Assembly: GCA_019802505.1 (NCBI GenBank)
Contig: JAFMOC010000051.1
Location: 506,001-570,000, forward strand
Direction of reading: 5' to 3'
Source: Corydoras sp. C115
Lineage: Eukaryota; Chordata; Actinopteri; Siluriformes; Callichthyidae
Length of the DNA stretch: 64,000 bases
How positions within the stretch are numbered: the stretch's first letter is position 1; every line of letters begins with the position of its first letter. The position numbers and the translations under genes are program-made. Below are positions 49,202 to 62,714 of this stretch, one piece after another. Below the pieces are notes generated by a model. It was given only the letters and a program-made list of their open reading frames with translations, searched no databases and had not been told where the DNA came from.

Positions 49202-50084
49202 ATGGCCGTTGACAGCAAACACGTCGCGCAGTTGAAATCCGGTGAGTATCGGGCGCCCGAAGCGCGACTCGAGAACATTTCGGGGACATTTGTGTCTCCG
49301 AACGAGCGCCCTTCTCGCAAGCTAACGCAGCTACATGTAACGTATTCTCTCCTCAGAGCTCTACTTCCTAATAGCCCGCTTTTTGGAAGCCGGACCGTGT
49401 CAGGATTCGGCGCAGGTGGGTGATTTAAACGTGTGAGAGTATGCGGTGCACCCCTGCACGGCGCCGGCCAATAATCCCCTGTTTTCGGCTGCTTTTCAGA
49501 GCCTGATCCGGGAGGTCCAAGAGAAGGAGGTAAGCCGCGCCGCGCCGCGCCGCGCCGCGCTGGGCTGCTCGGGGGTTGCATCGCACTGCGCTGTGGTTCG
49601 CTCCTCCGTGTGTCGCCCGATTTCCAAGCCGCCTTTAAATGTCCAGCTTCGAATCTGTCCCGCAGTCCGTCCCGGGTGCAGTAACCCGCTTTTGCCTTCT
49701 CTTTTTCAGCTTCTTCCCAAACGGATAGACTGGACGGGGGAGGAACACCCGGGGACGTATGAAGATTTGGTAAGGCTGCCCTATAAGTGAGAAAAAGTTT
49801 TTGGGAGCGAAATAAGAAATTGAATTTCCCGCAATTTTTAAATCGCAAAAAAAAAACCACACCACACACACACTTAAAAAAAAAACAAAAAAACCCAACC
49901 CTGCAAGCCGGGCACCAAACCCTGAAAAATCCCATGACCCCGGACAAACCCGGCCCTCCTGCGTGGGGTTCTCCCACTTGACTTTATTTCGGGGATAAAT
50001 GTAGAAATAAAATGAGGTACGTCATGAGCTGCATGTGAGGACAGATAGTGAGTGACTGGTGGGAGGGAGTGCGCAGTGTGTGTA

Positions 50085-50124
<40 letters not shown>

Positions 50125-51945
50125 GAGAGAGAGAGCTGGGCGGGATGTGGAGGCGCCCTGCTTCATGCAATACAACCACACAGTTTGTAAAACACAAGAT
50201 TTATTTTATTTACTCCACTTCGGAGAAGTTGGAGCCGCCAGGCGTTGCTTACGCGCCCGGAAAGACGCGGCGCAGATCGGATGCTGGTCGGTGTCAGTGG
50301 CGGGGAATTTTTTTTTTTTTTTTTTTTTTTTTTCCCCTTTTTCTTTTTTACCCCCAGTGTACTTTTCGGAGCTCATCGTGAGACGCAAAGGAAGATGATC
50401 GTGTGTTGATTGGAAGGTGAAGTCGAAATTGATCTGGATATCGATCGGCTGATTAATGACCTCTATGCCAATTTAAACATGAAACAACACGCGTCCTGGA
50501 TTTGCGGGGAAACCCGGGACTTTCACGCTTCGTTCTGACTCCGTTTGCTTTCAGATGGTTTTTTTTTTTTGTAATTCTTTTAAAAAAGTTTAACATTTTG
50601 ATCCACCCCCCCCCCCCTGCCCTGGCCACCCCCTCCGGTGTAGCAGTTGCGTAACAGGCCGGCGTGCAGGCTGGGCTCGGCTCGGCTCGTGTTCTCGAGC
50701 TCCGGGTGACCAGGACGGGGGTGAATTTTCTCGTTTTGTGCGTTTTTTGGGGTTTAAAATGTCGGTCGAGGAAACCCGCTGCGAAGACCGCGTTCGGACC
50801 GTCGCCGCCCCGCGTTCGATCAGCCTGCAGCCTCGCTGAGCTGCAGATCGCCGGCGCTGTTGGGTGTTTTGTGTGGCGGCTCTGCGGTGAGGGCGGGCAG
50901 CGTGCGGCCTCGGGACGGAGCTTCTCCCGGGCTCGGCGCGCTCAGCGCTGGGTGAGCGCACGGGGAGGAGCGGCGGCGGTGTGTCGCTCGCCTGGCCGAC
51001 TCGCAGCGCCTCATCCTCGGCTTGGCCAGGCGCCCACACGCCGCTGACAGTTTCCGCGTGTTGGGCTGCGTTTAGGTGGCGATTTAAGGAGCAATTAAAC
51101 ACTTAATGCCCCGCTATTAAAACATTAATTTACGCTTTTTTGAGGCTGGAAAAAACAACAAAAAATTAAATTAGAATATGAATATTTAACTCGATTATAA
51201 ACGTTACAGCAATACTACTACTAATAATGATAATAAAGTAGCTGTTACTTTAACGAGTTTATATTTATTCAGCTACAGTATTTTATAATTACTACTTTAG
51301 GCAATATCACGAAACGACGAAAATAAAATTAAACGGCGTGGTGTCAAGTATGAAATTTAATAAACAGACATGTTTATTATTCTTATTTACTTAAATCCTT
51401 CTCTCCTTCGTATTTCAGGGAGGTAAATGAGATTTTAAATCCTGATCTCATTCAGTCCCATGAGTGTTAATACAGGGACAACCAACATTAACATGATTTG
51501 GAAGTGATGACTAAAACATAATTCACTGATTATGATTATTAGATTACTATTAGATTAGTATGATTTTGATGAACCTACTTAAATATCGAGTCATCTAATG
51601 AATCGCCATCAGCTTCAGTAATTGTTATTATTTAATTCAGGACTTAAGGGCTCCATCTTAAGTAGAATGATTTACTGGACTGTTATTGCATTGTAATAAC
51701 ATCCACACAACAGTAACAGGCAATTAGTATTAACATTAGTGACCTATGTCAAAATAGATAGCTTATTTATGGGTACAGACTTGTTTTTTTTTATTATTAT
51801 TAAATTTTTATGTGAAAGCAAAGCCAGAGAAGTTAATAATAATAATATTGTTGGAGCAATCTGAGCTCCTGAGGCTGTATGTCATTAGTTCACAGTTATT
51901 ATAGTCAACATTTATAGCCGGCTGAATATAAAAATAATTTGCTGT

Positions 51946-51980
<35 letters not shown>

Positions 51981-53573
51981 GTAAATTTGCAGATATATGT
52001 ATTAGAGATTGGTTTGATTGTGTGTTAAATGCGTGTTTAATTTGTGTAGATCAGAGTTGTGTTTTAATTCAAGGTTGAATATTTTCATATAAACATTAGT
52101 GAATAGAGGTGTTCATGCTGGTGTAAAGGATTAAGTTAATTGCAATCAGTGCATCGTTAATTAGTAGTGAGGCAGTGCTGAGATCTGCTGCAGCAGCAGG
52201 AGAGGTGGATTGAAACTTGGCCGGTTTCCTTCATCACGGCAAAGTCACAGTACTTTAATAGACATTTGCCGCAGGTGCACATATTCAGAATCATTTATAC
52301 TGGAAATTTATCAATTTGGAACTTTATAAACTCAATGTGTAATGAATGGAACAAATGTGCCACCGATGGTCCTAAAACCAATTGGTCTTGGGATGTTGAT
52401 ACCATTTCTCAAAGCAACTTTACAGACTACTTGAACCTGAACTGACCGCTGGGTGACTGGGCTGCCTGTTTGAACGCTTTATTTATTCACATTTTTATTT
52501 TATCACAACAGTGCAGACTTTTGCTAATTTGATGCATTTATGTTTCTCAATATGTTAATTTTATTAATGTCAGTTTTGCCCAAAAATAATGATATTTTCA
52601 AATTTAGTTAGATTTTTTTTTTCTCAGTGCAAAGGGTGTCAGTTCTGTTACACTGGTGTATTATACTGTATGTGATTTGTATGTTTAGGTGAAGTTGCAT
52701 AAACACACTTCTCCAGAACACCTGTTACGAGTGTGTGAGCGTGCTGGTCCTCTTTTGGAGAGGGAGGTTCCTGCCAGCGTACCCGGAGTTAACTCGCTGC
52801 TGGGTGTGGGGCGCCAGTCACTGCTACGCACCAACAAGAGTAAGCGCTTTACAGACTCAGATGCACTGAGACACGCGTTTACATCCATGTATTTGCATCA
52901 TGTGCGAAGTTAGAAATCATTCATTCATTCATTATCTTCCACTTTATCTTATATTAGGGTCGCGGGGGGGGGTTCCCCATGCCCATCCAGGGGAGAACGT
53001 TTCGGGTGCTGGGCAGATACACCCAGGACAGGGTGCCAATCTATCGCTGGGCACACACTCACAAAAACACACTCTATATGGGGCAATTTGGAGAACTCAA
53101 TTCACTTGATCCATGTTTTTGGACTGTGGGAGGAAACCGGAGAACCCGGAGGAAACCCACGCGGACACGGGGAGAACATGGAAACTCCACCCAGATGGGG
53201 ATTCGAACCGGGAATCCCTAGCGCTGAGAGGCGAACGTGCTAACCACTGAGCCGCCTTGCCACCCAGTTAGAAATCAGATTAGAAAAATAAAAGGGAGTT
53301 TGTTTGTTATAGGATAAAAAAAAACAGTACAAATGAAAGAAATAAAATCTTATAATCAGAGAAATAAATGTGAAAGCAGGAGCAGAGTAAGAGTGTAGTA
53401 TTTTGTGAATGTAGTTAATTCAATTTTATGAATATTCCATGTCCTAGTTGTGCAGGTGATGAAATCATGTCCTAATCATCTCCTTATTTAATGTTTCAGA
53501 TAAAATAGAATTGTGTTGAAGATTATTTAATTAGTCGGGCTTCAGCATTGGGGTCATGAGCAACTGCAAAGCT

Positions 53574-53641
<68 letters not shown>

Positions 53642-54550
53642 ACTCACTGTGTTTTTGTTGACAGTACTTTGTGTGTTGACAGGTTGTAAGCACGTGGTAT
53701 GGAAAGGTTCAGCCCTCGCTGCATTGCACTGCGGCAGGCCACCAGAGCCGCCGATCATCTATGGAAGCCCGCCCAACATCGGTAAGCCTTCTCTGATTGG
53801 TTTAGGTTTTAGGTTTAGGTTTGTTGAAGGATTTAGTCTCTTATTTTAGACGGCTGTTGCTGTTTGATTTTGATCTGTTCATAAAGGGAAGTCCAAGGAT
53901 TTCCTTTTGAGGACCAAATGAAGAAACGCAAATTGTCATAGTAACAAGCAAAAGTAAAACATTAAATATCCTGACGTGTGTCACATGTAACCCATGGGAA
54001 TGTTTAACATATATTATATAAATGACAAATGTTAAGTGTTTATATCAGTATTTGAATTAAATGATTTAAATTAATATTTGCCTTTAACATATGAGTTTTA
54101 TTTATGCTTGTCTTCACCTTTATCAGAACCTGTATATTAATACCCAGGATAGAGTAGTGATGGATTATGAAGTAGAACCCATGATTTAACATGTGCAGTT
54201 GTATTACTTTGCATTTCACCGATTGGATGGCGATTGTGTACTTGATTAGCTTTTGTTGTGTTATGTTCATGTAGTGGAGACGGCTTTCAGCCGAAAGCTG
54301 AATGGCTCGTACCGATTGGGTCAGCTCGTCCCCACGGCAGTTTACTCCCACATGAAGATGCACAAGAGAATTCTGGGACACCTGTCCGCTGTGTACTGTG
54401 TGGCGTTCGACCGCACCGGCCGTCGCATCTTCACGGTAAGTGATTGGTTTCAGCAGGAGTGTTCGTGGATATAGAGCGAGATGAAATGTATTTCTTTAGG
54501 TGGAGATGGAGTTTATTTTAGCTAATTATTGTCTCCGGCTGTGGCTGTGG

Positions 54551-54622
<72 letters not shown>

Positions 54623-56664
54623 TTACATCCATATTTTCCAATGACCGAGATCTTGTGCACTGAGAACAGGACACTGAGAGAGTCAGTACAGCAGATGTTG
54701 TCTGTACTTTGTTTGCTTTATTTTTCGTATTGCAAATTTTTTTGTATAGCCTCCACTTTCCATATAGATGTATCTTGTAGTTTTACAATTACAGACTGTA
54801 GTCCATCTGTAGCTTTCTTTGTTTTTGTTAGTCCCATGTTGGATATTTGTTCTCCGTTGGTCAGAAACATCGCAGAACCAGTATAATTTCGGTGGTGGAT
54901 TGATTGTCTGTTCTGTAGTGCCACTGTAGCACTGGTTTAAGACAATAGAAAGGCTGCAGTAACTTAGATAAGCACGATGTGAAGTGGCGGTGATCAAAAA
55001 AGCATCACTCATGGCCCAACCCATGACCATTAAGCAAATGGCTTTACATACTAAAGTTCTCAGTCAGTGTGTATAGAAAACATCCAGCCTGCCATATTGT
55101 GATTGAATCATTGTTATAATAACTTGTCAGGATATGATTTAATGTCATTTTTATAATCAAGAGTTTGAATTATTTCACAGTATCAGTATCAACACAGCTC
55201 ACAGCAGTGATGCTAAATGGTTCTGCTTTATGTTTTTACACTCATTTCATTGTGCAAGTTGTTTTAATGGAAAATGAACTTTAATTGGAAATGAAGTCGA
55301 ATGTCATGATGATCTTGCAGTTTGCAGTAATGGGTATAAACATATTCTGAATGTTGGCTGATCTGAGTGCAGCCAGCTGAGTGTGCCCTGCTGACTGGCG
55401 TTTCTGTTCTGAACCGATGAGAGTGGAACTTTATTGGCCGGCTGCTTTTCTTCAGCCCTGATGGTCTGTGTGCAGCAGTAGAATCGGTGGAATGTGTGAA
55501 TACCTCAGGCTAAACTGGTCAGTGGTTTTAAACGGTCTGAAGACTGAAGGCATGTTGTAAATAAATTATATTCTATTATTTGCTGAATATGATTTTATTT
55601 GGTTTGCAGGGTTTGACAAGTTTGTCATGACCGTCAAATGCTGCTGAGAAAGTATTTTAAGATTCAATAAAAAGCTTATTAGAGGTGCTTAATAAAGGAC
55701 GTTGCAGTGGGGATTATGCATGAGGGCCATTTTAACCCACCCGATAAATGGAGTGTTCTTGACAGGAGGCTTTATTTTGCCTAGTTTCCTTTGTGTATGT
55801 GTGTGAGGGAGGAAGAAAAAAGGTTTTTGCTAATATTCACACAAGCTTTTAACAGTTTTGATTATAATGAAGTTCTGTTATGTTGGTGATTCATGACGTC
55901 TTCAGTAACACAAAGGCATTTACATGCTTCACAATACAAACCCCCACAATCTTAGACTACACACTTTTGAAACTTTACCCTGCATAGCTCAGCTTGCTTA
56001 GACATTCAGTAACACGCTTCTGAATAAGTCAATGATGGGCAATGTCAGTGTTTCACTCCACTGCAGTGAGGAGACTGAGACTTGTACAGAGTCCCAAACC
56101 ACAAATCACTGTATTACATTTACCAGTACTAGTGTCGTTCCATTTCACTATACATTTTAGCATGTGGTGTGGTTTCGGATAGAGGCTGTAGTTTAAAGTG
56201 AGTCTCATCACACAGAGTCAGTGATAAACGGTTTGTATAGATGTTAGTTTGTAAGGGATGTGAATATTTTATTAATTTAATTTTATTGAAATTATTAACA
56301 ATAATAATAAAACATGAGACACTGAGCAGATTTTTAAATAGGATTTGATTTGTGCAGACCAAACCTTTAATTTTAAATGTAAAACTTCTTAAATACATTT
56401 AATTTACACCTGCATGTCTCACATGGTATCTAACAACCATTTATAGTATATACCAAATATTTGGTAACAGAAATGATAAAAAAAAAAAAACAACACATTT
56501 GATTATTTCAGCCAAATAAGTAAAAAAACAAATGATAAAATGAATAATTATATAGAATAATAAATGCCAAAATATGCCAAAAATGTTATTATAATTGGTA
56601 GCTTTTAGAATAGTTAAACAATAAGATGTGTATATATAGATAAATCGAGAGAGAGAGGGGGGGG

Positions 56665-56763
<99 letters not shown>

Positions 56764-59434
56764 TTTTATCTTATTACAAATAATCTTTGGAATAATTGAC
56801 TAAATGTTTACTTAAATTAAAAAAATAATCTTTGGCCTAATAAAATGTTATACATAATAAAACCATATCTGTTGATTAATTAGTGAATTAAATAATTTAT
56901 TAGATGCAAATTGTTACATTAACTGATATAAATTAGTAGTTTTTAAATGAGTAGTAATTAATGAATTAACAATTATAATTAAATGAATTACTTTAAAATA
57001 TCCATTAGATTAATTAATAAATAAAAGTTAGAATCAATTATTAAATATCCTTTTTTATAAGGATTACTTAATTATTTTGACACAAACCATCAGATCCATA
57101 ATGTTTACATTGCGTAATAAATGTTTCCTTTTATCAGTTATCTGTAAAAATAACTGGCAATCTTATAAACTCATGAATGTGTAAATGTAATTGGAATACA
57201 ATTTTCTTAATATTCACCAAAATTTTTGGGATGTGCTCATTGATTATCAGCTGCATATTAGTCATGACTATAAAAGTAGTGAGACTCCTGACAATGTTTG
57301 TGCACTACTTAAAGCTTTAAAGTGACTCACCATGGACTCACCTGTGGGTTGCCTTCTCTCCGGTACAAACAGCGGCAGAATGATGGCGAGTCACAATGTC
57401 GCTGCTCTGATTCAAAGCTAAACAGATCATTAGGTAGGAAACTGGATCAGATTAATTAAATAAAGTGGATTCATTAGACCTTAGGAGGAAATTTAATTGC
57501 CGACTTGCTTGCGATAATTAAGATTTGAGTTATGGACAGATGGACAATAAAGTACCAGTCAAAAGTTTGGCCTTCATTTTGCTTCACTTACTCCACTCTC
57601 AGAACTGACTATGAAACAGCACCCAAATTATATCTTGTTTTCTATTAAAATGAAACAAGTGAGCTTAAAAATAAAGAGTGAATTATAGTGAAGCATGTGA
57701 TTAAATGTCACGTCGTTAGAAACTAAAAGGAACCGGCTCTATTGTAACCTTTTAACTCGGTGCTGTTCTGGTTGAGGCATACAGAGTGTTATTTGTGTGC
57801 TTCCTGTGTGATTGTGCTGTTACTCATGTCTGTTGTACACTCTCTGGACTCCTGGGTTCCATTTTCTTCTGCAATAGTTTTTAAATCTCCAAAAATGGCT
57901 GAACAGCAAAGATTACTCCCACCCACCTCACCCTCCCTTTCTCCTTCCCTCCACTTCAGTCTCATTCTCCTGCTTATTCTGGCTCCCATTTCCTTCTCCT
58001 GGTGTGTGTGTGTGTGTGTGTGTGTGTTTAAGGAGAGAGGGGGGGTGTCTTTCTGTGTGCATGGTGGGGAAATATTTCTTTTGTGGCTCGAGGTGCTGGC
58101 CAAGAATAGAATCATCATTGCCATCTCCTCCGTATCCCAGAGCTGTGAGTGAGTTTGACATTGGCATTCAGTCTGAGTGGATCGCGCGTCGGCAGGAATC
58201 TGTTCTGCTCTGTATTAAAAGCAACGTTCACTTGATGCACAGTAAACATGTACACTTTAAATAAAAAACACTTAAAAACATCTGAACTGAACTGGTGGTG
58301 TTTTTTCGTCCATATTAATATATGTGGAGAAATACACACATAAGGAAAAGTGGGGTGAATGGCGCAGACTGTATTTTTTAAGAAAACGAAATGCAACTGA
58401 ATTCTTTTTTGCAGTTTGTCACGGAAATTGATTGTTTATATCAGTTACCTCAGTCATTTGTTTTGAGGCCTGGCTGCATTTAATTTCTAAAATTGGCTTA
58501 GTGTGTATTGGGGGGGGGATTAAAGAGTCGGCAGGGTACAACAATAAAAACAATTCATTAGAAAATAGTTAAATGGGTTTTATATGCAAATTCAGCTAAA
58601 TATATTAAACTGGTTGTGCTAGAGAAAAAAAAACAGAACAAAAAAATAAAATAAGAACGACGTCATATAAACCAGCGTGGCTCTTTTCTTTGCATAATTA
58701 CTGGCATCTGGGATAAGAGTTCTTCAGTTTTCCGTTAATTAGTTTAAAATACATTCAACAGAAGTAAGTTTATTATAAAGAATTATCAATTTGTCTTTAA
58801 CAAAAACACACTAAGTACATCTGAAGCTCTGAAGCCTCTTTATTAGTCTCAAACTGCAGTGAAGTTCAACCAGTTTGTAAAATTCTGAACAAAACAGGTC
58901 CCTTACCTAAATGTCTCAGGTTTTTCATCCTCTTTAATGGACCTTCCACTGATGTTCTACTGGAGGATTTAATCATGACCTACATCACATGGTATTTTGC
59001 TTCTTATCAGTTATCAAGAGTCCAGTACATTCTACTGAACATGTAAAGAAAACTGCTGCTATCATTAATACGGGACGTTTGGTAAGCTGCTATCGTTTGT
59101 TTTCTCAGGGTTCAGATGACTGTCTGGTGAAGATCTGGGCCACGGATGATGGACGACTGCTGGCCACACTGCGGGGTCATGCTGCGGAAATATCAGACAT
59201 GGCGGTGAACTATGAAAACACTCTGCTCGCTGCTGGGAGTTGTGATAAGATGATCAGAGTGTGGTGTCTGCAGACTTGTGCCCCACTGTCTGTGCTGGAG
59301 GGGCATGCGGCGTCCATAACATCACTACAGGTGTTTATGCACTTATTTGCATTTACAAACTTAAAGTTTTTAATAGAGAAAATAATGATAATATAATTGA
59401 ATTAAAACTTGTAGATGTAGCGGGAGTTCGTATT

Positions 59435-59466
<32 letters not shown>

Positions 59467-60947
59467 AGTTTTCACCATATTGCAGTGGTAATAAGAGGTT
59501 CTTGTCCTCTACTGGGGCTGATGGGACCATCTGCTTCTGGCAGTGGGACGTCCGCACACTTAAATTCGGGTGAGTGCTGTTGAATCACAGCCGGACAAAG
59601 CTCGCGTCTTTCTTGCTGTCCAAAGTCCTTACATCTTCAAGTAACCTATTAATTCCCATTTTCACGTAATGTCACGTAACCATTTGCGTTTACACACCCA
59701 CGCAGGCCGAGGCCCAGCAAATTTACCGAACGGCCCAGACCAGGTGTGCAGATGATCTGCTCATCGTTCAGTGCAGGTAACGCTCTGCCCTCTCACATCC
59801 AAATCTCTCATCACATCCTCACTGATCACCTGATAACATCAATGATGTAATTAGAATTATAAAAAGATGCCATTCATTTTAACAGAAGCTGTTACACATG
59901 TTCACAGTTAATGATGCATCTGAAATTCTTTAAAAATTATTTTGTTTTTAATAAACATTTTATTTTTGTTAATTTTATGACCATTTAAGCCCTAATGGGT
60001 TTCTGTGTCCTTTCTGCTCAACTTATAGTCCAGTTCTCAGTTCCACTTACTATAAAAGTGGACTTTGTAGTTCTACAATGACTGTAGTCCATACTGTGTA
60101 CGTCCGCTTTATTCTGTTCTTTAATGGTCAGGACCAGAATAGTACAGGTATTATTTTGTCAGTGCATTATTCCTATCCCAGCAGTGTCACTGAGGTGGAG
60201 AAATGAAACTACAGCAGCACTGCGGCACTAAAACCAACCGCACCGCATCAGTGTCACTGCAGAACTGACAATAAACAATCCACCATCAAATTATACCTGT
60301 TCTGTGATGGTTCTATGGATATATGAAGTGACAGGTGAAGTTCTGGCATTTCAATAAAAGACTCATGCAAGTAAAATCACTGAAACGGTCGCAAACAATA
60401 CAGTCATGGGGCAGTTTAGTTTCTCCAGTTTATTTATCAGCATGTCTGGAATGTGTTAAGCAACCAGCATTCCAGGAACCAACCCACTCAGACGCAGGGA
60501 GGACCCTTTCTTGCTGTGAGGTGAAAGCACTAACTGCTGCACCACTGTGCCGTCTGTGGTCTGTCAGTGAGAGGCTGGTCTGTGGATGGTGACACTGTGG
60601 ATGAGGTCATGCATTCGTCAGAATTGCAGCTGTGAGGGTAACGACCAGTTTGTGTGTTTCAGGTGGGATGTTTCTGGCCACAGGTAGCACCGATCACATT
60701 ATTAGAGTTTACTACTTCGGTGGAGATCAACCAGAGAAGATAGCTGAGTTGGAATCCCACACAGTGAGTGTGCTGGTGTTCAGATAATAAAACTAAACAG
60801 ATCAGTTTCTCTTACAGACTCTTGTTTATCTCTCTGTGTTCTCTCGGTGTTTTGCACTCTTTGACCTTTTCCGCAGGATAAAGTGGACAGCATTCAGTTC
60901 TCCCACACAGGAGACAGGTAAGATATGTATGTCTGTGTGATCTCGTA

Positions 60948-60978
<31 letters not shown>

Positions 60979-62683
60979 AGTTTGAAGGTTTTTGTCTGGA
61001 TTAATAGAACCAGAGGGTATTGTTACAAACTGATGATGCCAGCAAAAAAAGCGAAAAGACAAACAACAGATACCTTTTCCTCCACCTATTAATACAAACC
61101 CACATGTGTGTGCACAGGCAGGAGACCCCACAAGTCCGATATAAAACCTCACGTGAATTTTGGAATGGCTGCAAACCAAAATGCAAATCGGATGCTTTTT
61201 CTCTAAGGGTGGTCTCTGTATTTCCTCCTCTTTGTCATAGTATTTTAATAAGGGGAAGTCTGGGGAGGTGACATGTTGAGGTATAAAACTGTTCCCTGGG
61301 GTTACAATAAATAGGGATGCTCTCTATGCAAAGAAAAGATGATGCTTAAACAAAAAGAACAGGATAAATATTTGTGAATTCTTAGCGCATAAACAATTGT
61401 GATCGCATGTTCTCTACATTCCTGTAGTGGAAAATTCCACAAATCAGATGTTTATGGTGCTGAATAAGAAATGATGAAGTAACATAGAGGCCATGTTGGG
61501 TGAGTTTGCTGTGGAGGAGCTGGACTGGGCAGAGCCCTGATCTCAACCAGATCGATGTCACACCAGGAGGGGTGTGATGGTGATAATCAAACGAGGCAAA
61601 CTCTGATTAAACTCTGATCGAGCTCCTCCATTTTAATTAATGACTTGAAACACAAAAAAAGCACAAAATGAGTAGAAAGAAAAAGTAGTGGCTAATATGA
61701 ACACGATAAGCAGTAACCAGACAAGAGCAGGGGTTTACCCTAAGTGAATATAATGGAGATAAAGGGAGGGGGTAGCTTAGTAGTTGTGGGTTGTGGGTCT
61801 CAGGTCCACTGAATTTAGAGTGTGTCCTTGAGCAAGGCCCACATCCCTCATTGCTCCAGGGGTTCTGTATTGTGGCCAACCCTGTGTTCTGACCCCAAAC
61901 GCCAAGTTGGGATGTGTGGTCACTTTGGGTGAAAGCATCTGCTAAATACCCTAATGTAATGTAATGTAATTAGACTTTCAAAATGCTTTTCTTAATGAAC
62001 GCTCAAATATTCCAACAAACACAAGAGTTTAATATCCTTGTTGGTGTCCCAATACTTTTGTCCCTATAGTGTCTGTCCCATTTCTGCCAAATGACTGACT
62101 ATTGGCAGTATTTAAAACGTGATATTTTACTCATGGTGGGATGAAGGTTTATACTGAATTATCATTGTTTCATCAGAATTTGGACTCCATTCACAAAGAA
62201 TTTGTGCCAGATACTATTTTATGATCTCAGTGCATTACTCTGGACCTTGTGGACAACAACAAATGTTTACTCATCACAGTGGAGTCATTTTATGTTATGG
62301 ATGTGTGATTACCAATATTTTATTATTATTTTCAGCCTCTTTTATTAAAATAGTTCACTGTAACTATTGTTTAATTAGCTTTTTTTATGAATTCACTGAA
62401 ATAAATCTCGAGTTCTGCACATATTTTGATTGGCCAAGCCTTAGAAGGCAGTTATATTCTCCCTGTCGTGCATTCAGACTGCAGATGGAGCTGGTGCATG
62501 CCAATCATTCGTTTGTTAGACGTCCTGGACCAGCCAAAAACAAGTCTGTAGTGTCTGAGCCGCAAAACTCATGAAATGGGATAAGCAGTTAACAATTGCA
62601 CATTTTCTGATGCTGACATATTGCTGATGGTTAATGATTTTTGCAGAATTGTGGACAAGTTTATAAGGTGTTCTATTGCATGG

Positions 62684-62714
<31 letters not shown>

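Noticed and set aside
48907..49977. 356-codon open frame on the minus strand
   Set aside because: It overlaps phip exons 1-4 and their CpG-rich flanks on the opposite strand and resembles no known protein. Long frames are expected in GC-rich DNA.
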